A DNA stretch of 27,293 nt from Methanobacteriota archaeon (GTDB lineage: Archaea; Halobacteriota; Methanosarcinia; Methanosarcinales; Methanoperedenaceae): assembly GCA_018900975.1 (NCBI GenBank), contig JAHIFK010000174.1:1-27293 (forward strand), written 5' to 3'. Below the pieces are notes generated by a model that was not told the DNA's origin, made no database searches, and saw only the letters and a program-made list of their open reading frames with translations. Numbering within the stretch: the first letter of the stretch is position 1; each line of letters opens with the position of its first letter. This document shows, one piece after another, positions 1-6,764 of the stretch. Both the position numbers and the translations under genes were made by a program.

Positions 1-1
1 A

Positions 2-127
2 GATGATGATATTACAAATAGGAAGTATATACAGAGAACACCAATGATGGCAACAGGCAAAACTGATCACATTTGGTCTTTGGAGGAGATGCTTACTTTT
101 CCTTATTATAAAACATCAGTAAATTAA
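2..127 (+). pseudogene. C-terminal tail of an IS1-like transposase (cut by window edge)
   Basis: The reading frame from the window edge to a TAA ends in a tail containing RTPMMATGKTDHIWSLEEML and finishing PYYKTSVN. This resembles the C-terminus of IS1-type DDE transposases, which commonly end TPAMAAG..DH.WSLEELL..PYY. Only about 41 residues are visible, so I cannot tell whether the upstream gene is intact. No terminal inverted repeat is obvious just after the stop. Family assignment is from memory of the motif. Confidence 0.6.
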
Positions 128-330
128 GGGGTCAATACCTTAAATCGCATAGAGTATGAAAGTGACTGTCGTGAGTAATCAAGAGGGATAATGGATATCA
201 AATTAAAAAAAGCTGGAAGGTGAATAAGTGACAAAATTATCTTTAGGGAGACGAAATGATTATCCTACAAAAGAATTTGAAACTTCAATAAAAGCCTTAA
301 TATTACAGACAGCTTCTGCATTTTTAAAAA

Positions 331-720
331 GTGAAAGCTTTTAAGAGAAACTTATCTCCAGTTCGAGAAGCTGGAGCTCCCGCTGATGAAAAATCTAGAT
401 ATTTTTATTGTGTATTTGCATACGATTCCGATTTAACAAAAGAAAATTGGATAAAAAAAGAATATTTGCGTTTAGTAGAGGTTTCTAAAGAAATAGGTAT
501 TGAATATAATTTAATAGATCGAATATATGTAGCAAATCGAGGAATAATTAATCCCGTAAGTAAAAATGGTGTTATTGAAGACGATGATGGAATTGGTTTA
601 ATGAATTTTTATATGAATATCCTTAATTTTTTATTAAGAGAAAATGCCCGACGTAACCCTGCCCCAATTATTGATTATGGAGGGAAATTAACACAAGGAT
701 GGATAAAATTAAATGAATAA
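331..720 (+). pseudogene. Truncated protein, probable C-terminal part of a DUF6602-type family
   Basis: A GTG-started frame of 129 codons, AT-rich compared with the genes that follow. It begins abruptly in what looks like mid-domain (NLSPVREAGAPADEKSRYFY) and ends with a helix of the form NFYMNILNFLLRENARR followed by a short Tyr/Gly tail. This layout resembles the C-terminal half of DUF6602 proteins, which normally have a longer N-terminal domain; that part is missing here. No convincing ribosome-binding site precedes the GTG. A separate short open frame (228-344, GTG start) lies just upstream and could be a frameshifted piece of the same gene. I read the locus as the remnant of an accessory gene next to a mobile element. 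The family call is tentative. Confidence 0.4.
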
Positions 721-1212
721 ATATCGGAAACTGAAGCATATCAATTCGTTGCGACAGCGCAGATTAAACACACGTTTAAGGGTGAACACCTAGCAGAGAA
801 ATAGGGTCATATCGCCTTACATTGGTCATCGGTTAAGGAGTTTGACAGAGTCGTTATGTATTATTTTCCAAAATATCAATGATTTCATACGATTATCCAA
901 TTTAATTAAAATGGAACACAGATGACACGGATGACACGGATTTTCACGGATCCGCGCGTATCCGCGTCATCCGCGAAATCCGCGTTCTATCGCACGGTTT
1001 TTCTTTTAACCGATGACGAATTTATCGCCTAATCTTGCCTTACCATCATTACCTATCAACTCCAAAGGTACACCACAATAAGACATGGAAAACGCTATGC
1101 TTTCAATCTACCAGCATCATGGCGCCAGGGTGTCAAAGTGTTGGGGTAAATTAATTTAGTTTCAAGCCCATTCTGGCATTAACAATTACAATCCAATTTA
1201 TCAGGTGTTTCC
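721..1212. other. Gene-poor spacer between accessory remnants and the S4-methyltransferase gene
   Basis: About 490 bases without a convincing gene. It holds the GC-rich palindromic repeat at 912-988. Near 1050-1149 a short open stretch reads HGKRYAFNLPASWRQGVKVLG before a TAA, which could be the tail of a lost gene but has no start or recognised family. Upstream of 1213, AGGTG at 1203-1207 is a good ribosome-binding site for the next gene. Confidence 0.5.
912..988. repeat. GC-rich imperfect palindromic repeat (REP/MITE-like)
   Basis: The left arm is built from iterations of a (C)ACGGAT-like unit, including a tandem GATGACACG. The right arm is the near reverse complement, built from ATCCGCG units. 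About 29 positions of the two arms correspond, with most differences being A/G changes (CACGG on one arm against the complement of CCGCG on the other). The block is much more GC-rich than the surrounding AT-rich spacer. Sequences of this ACACGGATGACACGGAT type recur as dispersed intergenic repeats in various prokaryotes. Whether it is multi-copy here cannot be seen from one window. Confidence 0.6.
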
Positions 1213-1860
1213 ATGAGACTTGACTCTTACCTTGTCGAGATAGGCGACCTCGGCTCCCGCGGGCGCGCAAAAAGGGCTATTGAAGAGGGGCAAGTGAAGG
1301 TCAACGGTACAGTTATCACAAAACCCTCTTATGATGTTGCAGATTCGGACAGCATTGAAGTAACTGAGGGTATGGATAAACCCGGAGGGTACTGGAAACT
1401 CAAAGATATCCAGGAAAAGACAGGTATTATCAAACCCGGCGACATTGTGCTGGATATAGGGTCAAGCGCCGGAGGTTTCCTTTTGTTCGCTTCCGAATTA
1501 GCATCCCTGGTCCACGGCATCGAGTTCAGCCGCGAGTTCCGTTCCGAGCTTGGACAGATCGCACATGAGCGCCCCAATATCACAATCGAGTTCGACGATG
1601 TGTTCACAATGCCTTTCGAGAGGGAAAAATTCGATGTCCTGCTCATGGATATCACCGCGGATCCCTTATCTTCCATAAAAGCCCTTGAGAACGCGCTTCC
1701 TGCATTGAAAAGCGGCGGCATGCTCATGCAGGTGCTGAAACTGCCAAAAAAAAAGGAGAGGGAGCCGATCCTCATGAAACTCTCTTCCATGGGTCTTGAG
1801 ATCATTGATGTACTTGAGCCTGAGAAAAAAGAGGCGTATGTGATAGCGAGGAAATTGTAA
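1213..1860 (+). CDS. S4-domain RNA-binding methyltransferase (FtsJ/TlyA-like)
   Basis: A 215-residue protein with two parts. Residues 1 to about 50 form an S4 RNA-binding fold ([29 protein letters not shown]). From about residue 62 comes a Rossmann-type methyltransferase with the SAM-binding motif [10 protein letters not shown] at 80-89 and an acidic LLMDITADP segment around residue 146. This order matches the TlyA/FtsJ group of rRNA 2'-O-methyltransferases, though the protein is shorter than typical bacterial TlyA (about 250-270 residues). The likely substrate is ribosomal RNA, but target and position cannot be deduced. The start is supported by AGGTG five bases upstream. Its stop overlaps the start of dph2 (TAATG), indicating co-translation of two translation-related enzymes. 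Confidence 0.8.
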   Translation: MRLDSYLVEIGDLGSRGRAKRAIEEGQVKVNGTVITKPSYDVADSDSIEVTEGMDKPGGYWKLKDIQEKTGIIKPGDIVLDIGSSAGGFLLFASELASLVHGIEFSREFRSELGQIAHERPNITIEFDDVFTMPFEREKFDVLLMDITADPLSSIKALENALPALKSGGMLMQVLKLPKKKEREPILMKLSSMGLEIIDVLEPEKKEAYVIARKL

Positions 1861-2837
1861 TGGAACAATTCGATCTTGACCTGGGGCGAGTGATCGGCAT
1901 AATAAAGGACCGGAACTGCAAAACAGTCGGCCTCCAGTTCCCTGAAGGATTGAAAAGGCGGGCGCCGGGTATTGCAGGGGATATCGAGGAAAAAACAGGG
2001 GCGCATGTTATTATTTCAGGCAATCCATGCTTTGGAGCCTGCGATATCGATACAATTCTTGCAGGCAGGGTCGATGCGCTGTTCCATTTCGGACATGCAG
2101 GGATGGGAAAATACGACAATGTGGTCTTTATTGAAGCGCGCTTGAACGTGGATGTGGTCCCAGCGGTCATGAAGGCAATACCGCTTCTGAAAAACGGAAA
2201 GGTTGGTTTGATAACAACAGTCCAGCACGTACATAAGCTGGATGAAGTATGTGCTGTTTTAAAAGAACACGGGAAAGAATGTGTTATTGGAACGGGGGAT
2301 GGGAGAGTCGCCTATCCCGGTCAGGTGCTGGGATGCAATTTTACGGCGGCGAGGGTCGATTGTGAGGAAATACTCTATCTCGGCAGCGGGATCTTTCACC
2401 CGCTCGGGGTTGCTATCGCAACAGGTAAAAAAGTGATCGCAGCAGACCCGTATATGAACCAGGCGGTCGAAGTTGCTCCAGAGAAGTTCCTGCGCAAGCG
2501 CGGTGGGTATATCGCAAGGGCTATGGACGCAGCGGTTTTCGGGATCATCGTTTCCACAAAGAGCGGGCAGAACAGGATGGAACTTGCCATGCGGCTCAAA
2601 GCGCTGGCTGAAAAGCATGGTAAGAAGGGTTTTATAATCGAAATGGAACTTGTAATACCAGAGCAGTTGCTGGCATTCCGTGCTGATGCTTATGTGAATA
2701 CAGCATGTCCGAGGATAACGATCGACGATGCTGAAAGGTTCCATGCACCTGTGCTTACTCCGCAGGAATTCGAGAGCGCGCTTGGGGAGAGGGGGATCGA
2801 GGATATAGAAATGGATGAGATATTTCAGGATACCTGA
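1860..2837 (+). CDS. dph2: Diphthamide biosynthesis enzyme Dph2 (3-amino-3-carboxypropyl transferase)
   Basis: A 325-residue protein of normal archaeal Dph2 length. The family's three cluster-binding cysteines are visible: the CFGACDID segment (C57/C61), GCNFTA (C159) and ACPRITIDD (C283). In archaea a Dph2 homodimer uses a [4Fe-4S] cluster and SAM to move a 3-amino-3-carboxypropyl group onto a histidine of elongation factor 2, the first step of diphthamide formation. The ATG overlaps the stop of the upstream S4-methyltransferase by one base, so the two are probably one transcript. No truncation or odd residues seen. The gene is followed closely by the oppositely oriented tRNA-Trp. Confidence 0.92.
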   Translation: MEQFDLDLGRVIGIIKDRNCKTVGLQFPEGLKRRAPGIAGDIEEKTGAHVIISGNPCFGACDIDTILAGRVDALFHFGHAGMGKYDNVVFIEARLNVDVVPAVMKAIPLLKNGKVGLITTVQHVHKLDEVCAVLKEHGKECVIGTGDGRVAYPGQVLGCNFTAARVDCEEILYLGSGIFHPLGVAIATGKKVIAADPYMNQAVEVAPEKFLRKRGGYIARAMDAAVFGIIVSTKSGQNRMELAMRLKALAEKHGKKGFIIEMELVIPEQLLAFRADAYVNTACPRITIDDAERFHAPVLTPQEFESALGERGIEDIEMDEIFQDT

Positions 2838-2891
2838 GTTGAACTTGTTATCGTATGGGGCTGGTGAGATTTGAACTCACGATCGACGGGT

Positions 2892-3100
2892 CTCTCCGAA
2901 AACGCCAGGTTTTAGGCGCACCAGACCCCAGACCCCGGATTTAAATCCGGGGTCTTCGGGGTCTTTGAGCAGCACGTTCAGTGCTCCAACGGTTCCTCAC
3001 TGCTTACCGCGTCCGGTTCGCTCGGTTGACCCGTTGCTCATCATAACACACCGGGAAACTCCAGGGTATTTTAAAGCCCAGGATTGTCTCCGGTTTTCCG
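2892..3100 (-). ncRNA. tRNA-Trp intron acting as a box C/D guide RNA
   Basis: On the minus strand the intron has box C ATGATGA (3044-3038), a D'-like CCGA (3025-3022), a degenerate C'-like GTGAGG, and box D CTGA (2981-2978). The sequence before box D, TGGAGC, is complementary to the anticodon loop, and its fifth base upstream of CTGA (2986) pairs with C34. The sequence before D', ACGGGT, is complementary to A38-T43, and its fifth base (3030) pairs with C39. By the box D plus five rule this predicts 2'-O-methylation of C34 and C39. It parallels the known Haloferax volcanii pre-tRNA-Trp intron, which guides methylation at 34 and 39. Confidence 0.85.
2924..2963. repeat. Long perfect palindrome inside the tRNA-Trp intron
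   Basis: A 24-bp perfect inverted repeat at 2931-2954 has half-site GACCCCGGATTT. It is flanked by a second complementary pair, GACCCC at 2924-2929 and GGGGTC at 2958-2963. In the transcript this would form an extended GC-rich hairpin between box D and the 3' splice site. It lies outside the guide segments and accounts for part of the intron's large size. Confidence 0.85.
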
Positions 3101-3190
3101 CTGGAGCCCGTCGCCATGCCGGACTAGGCCACAGCCCCTGATGACCCGCTATACTGGATTCTATTGTTATTAAAGTTATCTAATGAATCG

Positions 3191-3200
3191 ATTATAAATA
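3191..3200 (+). promoter_or_regulatory. TATA box for the 3220 membrane protein gene
   Basis: ATTATAAATA is centred about 25 bases upstream of the ATG at 3220, so transcription would start at or near the start codon and the message would be leaderless. The absence of a ribosome-binding site in front of 3220 fits this. The tRNA gene diverges from the same spacer. Confidence 0.55.
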
Positions 3201-3219
3201 CTGGAAGTTCAATTAATCC

Positions 3220-4272
3220 ATGAGGATCATGAGTTGGTACAGCATAGATGTAATTGATGCATCGGTTAAAAGATCAAAAAAAATCCTTCTTGAGCCATTC
3301 GATTTCTGGAAATGGATGAAACTGGCGATCATAATTATTTTTATCGGGGGAGGTTTTGGAAGTTCAGGTTCAAATTTTAATCCCGGTGCTTCCGACCGTC
3401 ATCTGGAAGACGGGGATTTGAAAGAACCATCAATGGAGAAAATAGTCGATCAGATCACACAGTTCTGGCATCAGTACCAGATTTACATCCTGATCGGACT
3501 GGCGATGATAATTTTTATAATATTGCTTTTTGGTCTGATCTCCAGCATAATGCAATTCGTGTTCGTTGAAGCTCTTGTTACGAATAAGGTGATGATCATC
3601 GCCTACTTTAAGAAATACGTGCGTCCCGGCTTCAACCTGTTCATAATACAGACGATACTTGGGTTGCTATTCCTATCACTGTTCATCCTTGCAATGCTTC
3701 CATTAGTGCAATCTATGCTGGAATCGCCAGAGACAATTTCTTTTGGATCGATCCTGGGCAGTATTTTCGGGTTTATAATAGTGGTGCTGGTACTTTCAAT
3801 AATCGGCGGAATTATTGAGTCTGTGATATCTCTATCTATCCCTCTGGTCATGTATGAACGGACCGGCCAGATAGAAGCCATAAAAAGGATAGCCGGTAAA
3901 GCCGGAGCCGACTGGAAACAGATCGCAGTTTATTGGGTGTTGAGGGCTGTCATGTGGATCGCAGCAGGTATTATTATGGGTATTGCTGCTATAATACTTC
4001 TTATATTATTGGTCATTGTTATCGCCATAGTGGGTATTATCCTTTATTTGATATTATCATTGATCGGTATTGGAATCGAAGACATCGGGTTCTGGGCAGT
4101 GATGATACCTTTCGGATTGTGCGCATTTTTCCCTTTGATAGTGCTGATTCTGCTTGCATCCGTGCCCGCGCCTGTATTCATGAAATCCCATATGCTTCTA
4201 TTCCTTCAGTCCTGGTATCCTGATGTAAAAATACCATTATTTGAATCAAACTACAGTATCCAAAACGAATAA
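3220..4272 (+). CDS. Polytopic membrane protein (DUF7544-like), function unknown
   Basis: A 350-residue protein with a conserved-looking start (SWYSIDVIDASVKRSKKILLEPFDFWKWMKLAIIII). About six hydrophobic segments follow, at roughly residues 33-48, 88-112, 140-165, 180-205, 235-280 and 290-315; a Gly/Ser/Asn-rich loop (48-60) and an acidic loop follow the first segment. The overall form resembles the DUF7544-type membrane proteins of Methanosarcinales and haloarchaea, for which I know no function. Two ATGs are possible (3220 and 3229); the TATA box at 3191 favours the first. HypC begins only 26 bases after the stop, so read-through into hypCD is possible, but there is no functional link I can see. 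Confidence 0.7.
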   Translation: MRIMSWYSIDVIDASVKRSKKILLEPFDFWKWMKLAIIIIFIGGGFGSSGSNFNPGASDRHLEDGDLKEPSMEKIVDQITQFWHQYQIYILIGLAMIIFIILLFGLISSIMQFVFVEALVTNKVMIIAYFKKYVRPGFNLFIIQTILGLLFLSLFILAMLPLVQSMLESPETISFGSILGSIFGFIIVVLVLSIIGGIIESVISLSIPLVMYERTGQIEAIKRIAGKAGADWKQIAVYWVLRAVMWIAAGIIMGIAAIILLILLVIVIAIVGIILYLILSLIGIGIEDIGFWAVMIPFGLCAFFPLIVLILLASVPAPVFMKSHMLLFLQSWYPDVKIPLFESNYSIQNE

Positions 4273-4298
4273 ATACTTTCTTGATACACAAGTAAATA

Positions 4299-4520
4299 AT
4301 GTGTATTGCCGTACCTGCCAGGGTAACAGATTTAATTGGAGAGGATGCTGTTCTTGATTACGGTGGAGTACGAAGAAAAGCGAATATCAGCATGCTAAGC
4401 GATGTCAAAATAGGAGATTATGTTCTCGTCCATGTGGGTTATGCCATATCAAAGATAGACGAAGAGGATGCACTTGTTACATTGAAATTATGGGAAGATA
4501 TGTTGAGGACGACTCAATGA
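4299..4520 (+). CDS. hypC: HypC, [NiFe]-hydrogenase maturation chaperone
   Basis: A 73-residue protein beginning MCIAVPARV. The N-terminal Met-Cys is the family hallmark, the cysteine being used to carry the Fe(CN)2CO unit after removal of Met. The central DYGGVRRKANISML and GDYVLVHVGYAISKID segments match the HypC/HupF beta-barrel. HypC works with HypD in building the iron centre and delivers it to the apo large subunit, here presumably MvhA at 10045. The stop overlaps the best start of hypD (ATGA at 4517), so the pair is translationally coupled. Confidence 0.95.
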   Translation: MCIAVPARVTDLIGEDAVLDYGGVRRKANISMLSDVKIGDYVLVHVGYAISKIDEEDALVTLKLWEDMLRTTQ

Positions 4521-5596
4521 TCCCGGAATTCAATAATAAAGAAATAGCATCGCGCATTATCCAGAAGATACATGAGATATCAGGCAACAAAAGGATAAAA
4601 ATAATGCATGTATGTGGGACACATGAACAGACCATCACAAAAAATGGGCTGCGTCCCATGCTCCCGAAAAACATTGAAGTTGTACCCGGTCCGGGCTGCC
4701 CAGTATGCATTACCCCGCAGGTAGAAATAGACAGGGCTATTGAGTTATCACGCAGAGGTGTCATAATAACTACATACGGTGACATGCTGAGAGTACCTGG
4801 GAGCGTATCATCACTTTCAAAGGAGAAGGCCACAGGCGCAGATGTAAGGATTGTTTATAGCCCGTTTGAAGCTGTTGAGATCGCCAGGAAAAACACCGGG
4901 AAAAACATTGTTTTTCTAGGCATAGGTTTTGAAACAACTGCTCCGATGACAGCCCAGGTGATAAGTAAAAATCCACCGGATAATTTCAGTGTGTTATGTT
5001 CCCACAGGGTCGTACCGCCTGCTATGGATTTTCTATTAAAAGGAGGTTATAACATAGATGGATTCATAGACCCCGGGCACGTTTCCGCAATCATAGGAAC
5101 AGAACCGTACCATGAAATTACTAAAAAATATAATGTGCCTCAGGTCATCACAGGGTTTGAACCGCTTGATGTCCTCATGTCAATTCTTATGATACTGAAA
5201 CAGATCAAGGATAATACTGCAAAGGTAGAAAATGAATATTGGAGGATAGTAAAACCAGAAGGGAATAAGGTAGCCCTGGAATTAATGAACGAGGTTTTTG
5301 AGACATTTAGCAAAGAATGGAGGGGATTACCTGTCATTCCTGATGCCAGCCTGAAGATAAGATCCGGATATTCAGAATATGACGCACAGATTAAGCATAA
5401 AGTGGAAATGCCAGAAGGCGAAGGCTGTGGCATTGAGTGTCCCCTTTGCGGGAATATCCTGAAGGGACTCTCAGACCCGGTTGATTGTGAGATTTTCGGA
5501 AAGCTTTGCACCCCTGAAAATCCTGTGGGCGCCTGCATGGTATCAAGTGAGGGTACCTGCAATATCGCATACAGGTACGGAAATCTTGTGATATGA
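4517..5596 (+). CDS. hypD: HypD, [4Fe-4S] scaffold for the hydrogenase Fe(CN)2CO centre
   Basis: 359 residues from the ATG at 4517, chosen because GAGGA at 4505-4509 is seven bases upstream and the ATGA overlaps the hypC stop. An ATG at 4490 would add nine residues. Visible motifs are HVCGTHE (C33), GPGCPVC (C61, C64) and GFETTAP. The C-terminal cysteine set (GCGIECPLCG, DCEIFGKLCTP, GACMVSSEGTCNIAYRY) binds the [4Fe-4S] cluster. HypD with HypC holds the iron while two CN and one CO ligands are attached, with cyanide from HypE/HypF. It converges tail-to-tail with hypE, with no bases between the stops. Confidence 0.95.
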   Translation: MIPEFNNKEIASRIIQKIHEISGNKRIKIMHVCGTHEQTITKNGLRPMLPKNIEVVPGPGCPVCITPQVEIDRAIELSRRGVIITTYGDMLRVPGSVSSLSKEKATGADVRIVYSPFEAVEIARKNTGKNIVFLGIGFETTAPMTAQVISKNPPDNFSVLCSHRVVPPAMDFLLKGGYNIDGFIDPGHVSAIIGTEPYHEITKKYNVPQVITGFEPLDVLMSILMILKQIKDNTAKVENEYWRIVKPEGNKVALELMNEVFETFSKEWRGLPVIPDASLKIRSGYSEYDAQIKHKVEMPEGEGCGIECPLCGNILKGLSDPVDCEIFGKLCTPENPVGACMVSSEGTCNIAYRYGNLVI

Positions 5597-6637
5597 TCAG
5601 CAGACCCTGGGGACGGGATCGCCAACTGGAGGTTCCATTATTCTTTTGCCTCCTACGATCGTATCCAGGATCACCTTCCCGTTATATTTATCGATTACCT
5701 CCCCGATGATCCTGGCATTCTTTCCTTCCCGGGTATTATGAAGAACATCCAGTACTTCTTGCGCTTTATCTCTTTTCACCCCGATAACTGCTTTTCCTTC
5801 ATTGGCGACTGTATTTGGGTCAATTCCAAGCATACGGGATGCAGCGATAACCTCGGGACGTAGAGGTATATTTTCCTCCAGGATAATTATACCTGTTCTG
5901 CTTTTTCTTGCCCAATCGTTAAGTGTTGCCGCAATACCGCCTCTTGTTGGGTCACGCATTGCGGTTATTCCGCCAACATCAAGAGCTTTCTTTACCATAC
6001 CCCATAAAGGCGCAACATCCGAGCAAAGCGTGGTTTCAAAACCAAAACCTTCCCTGAAGGAAAGCAATGAAATGCCGTGGTCTCCTATGGTTCCGCTAAC
6101 GATGATTTTATCTCCTGGTGAAAGATTTGCATCGTTTATCACCTGTCCATGTTCCACTATTCCTATACCTGTTGTATTTATCACGATCTTATCGAGTTTT
6201 CCCTTCTCCATTACTTTAGTATCCCCTGTGATGACAGATATGCCAGTATTTTTGCATACTTCGTCAAGTGAGTGAATAATTCGTTCAAGTTCTGATGTTT
6301 CAAAACCTTCTTCCATTATGATGGCAAGAGTTAGTGCAAGTGGGCGCGCCCCCATCATTGAAATATCATTGATCGTCCCGCAGGCTGCCAATTTGCCAAT
6401 ATCACCGCCCGGGAAAAACAGGGGTGTGACTATGTAGCTGTCCGTGCTAATTACAATTTCATGATCCCCGATCGAAATAGAAGCGCCGTCATCCAGGTCA
6501 GATAATCCAACTTTCCCAATATTCCCGGGAGTGAGGTTTTTCAATATCGATCCTGCGATAAGGCTGTTCATCATTTCCCCGCCCGCGCCATGAGATAAGA
6601 GGATTTGCATATTTCTGAAAGGGGGTTCTGTGTACAT
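5597..6637 (-). CDS. hypE: HypE, carbamoyl dehydratase making the cyanide ligand
   Basis: A 346-residue AIR-synthase/PurM-fold protein. It has an N-terminal LSHGAGGEMMNSLI, a SDLDDGASI metal/ATP region and a GDTKVMEKGKLD loop. It ends in PRVC, whose terminal cysteine accepts the carbamoyl group from HypF and is dehydrated to thiocyanate using ATP. The start could be the ATG at 6637 or the one at 6610 (MQILLSHGAGG); neither has a clear ribosome-binding site. The gene is divergent from hdrA across a 127-bp spacer that contains a palindromic TTTAAA core, so both may be expressed together. Confidence 0.95.
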   Translation of the reverse strand: MYTEPPFRNMQILLSHGAGGEMMNSLIAGSILKNLTPGNIGKVGLSDLDDGASISIGDHEIVISTDSYIVTPLFFPGGDIGKLAACGTINDISMMGARPLALTLAIIMEEGFETSELERIIHSLDEVCKNTGISVITGDTKVMEKGKLDKIVINTTGIGIVEHGQVINDANLSPGDKIIVSGTIGDHGISLLSFREGFGFETTLCSDVAPLWGMVKKALDVGGITAMRDPTRGGIAATLNDWARKSRTGIIILEENIPLRPEVIAASRMLGIDPNTVANEGKAVIGVKRDKAQEVLDVLHNTREGKNARIIGEVIDKYNGKVILDTIVGGKRIMEPPVGDPVPRVC

Positions 6638-6691
6638 AATAGTTGGGTTTACACAGTTTTTGGGCTATCGCAAGAAAAACCAAACACAAAC

Positions 6692-6758
6692 TTTAAATGG
6701 TATATGTACATAATACTTATAATAATAATAATAATAAATACGGGACAAAATAAGAGGT
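6692..6758. promoter_or_regulatory. Shared hypE/hdrA promoter region with AAT microsatellite
   Basis: AACTTTAAATGG at about 6690-6700 gives a TATA-like element that is palindromic at its core (TTTAAA), so it could serve both hdrA (plus) and hypE (minus). On the plus strand it is followed by a run of AAT triplets at about 6720-6739, in the expected leader. GAGGT at 6754-6758 lies six bases before the hdrA ATG and is a good ribosome-binding site. Confidence 0.45.
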
Positions 6759-6764
6759 ATCATA

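Larger units (their letters stand above)
2856..3138 (-). tRNA. tRNA-Trp (CCA) with a 209-nt intron
   Basis: Read on the minus strand, exon 1 is 3138 to 3101 and exon 2 is 2891 to 2856. The acceptor stem GGGGCTG/CAGCCCC is perfect, with discriminator A at 2856. The anticodon stem ACGGG (exon 1) pairs with CCCGT (exon 2), and the T-stem GTGAG/CTCAC encloses loop TTCAAAT. The anticodon CCA is at 3104-3102. The intron (3100-2892) sits between positions 37 and 38, the usual place in euryarchaeal tRNA-Trp. The splice region fits a bulge-helix-bulge: CTCC of the anticodon loop pairs with GGAG near the intron's 3' end, flanked by AG|C and AG|A, with an inner GAAAAC/GTTTTC helix. CCA is not encoded. 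Confidence 0.93.

Noticed and set aside
228..344. Short GTG-started frame (38 codons) as a separate gene
   Set aside because: No family, weak start context and it overlaps the start of the truncated gene; treated as part of the decayed region.
1329..2006. Long minus-strand open frame across the S4-methyltransferase gene
   Set aside because: It is antisense to two genes with clear families, has no recognisable motif of its own and no promoter or ribosome-binding site.
6717..6740. AAT triplet run considered as a CRISPR leader or origin element
   Set aside because: It is a simple microsatellite of about seven triplets with no spacers or direct-repeat array; it fits in a 5' leader.
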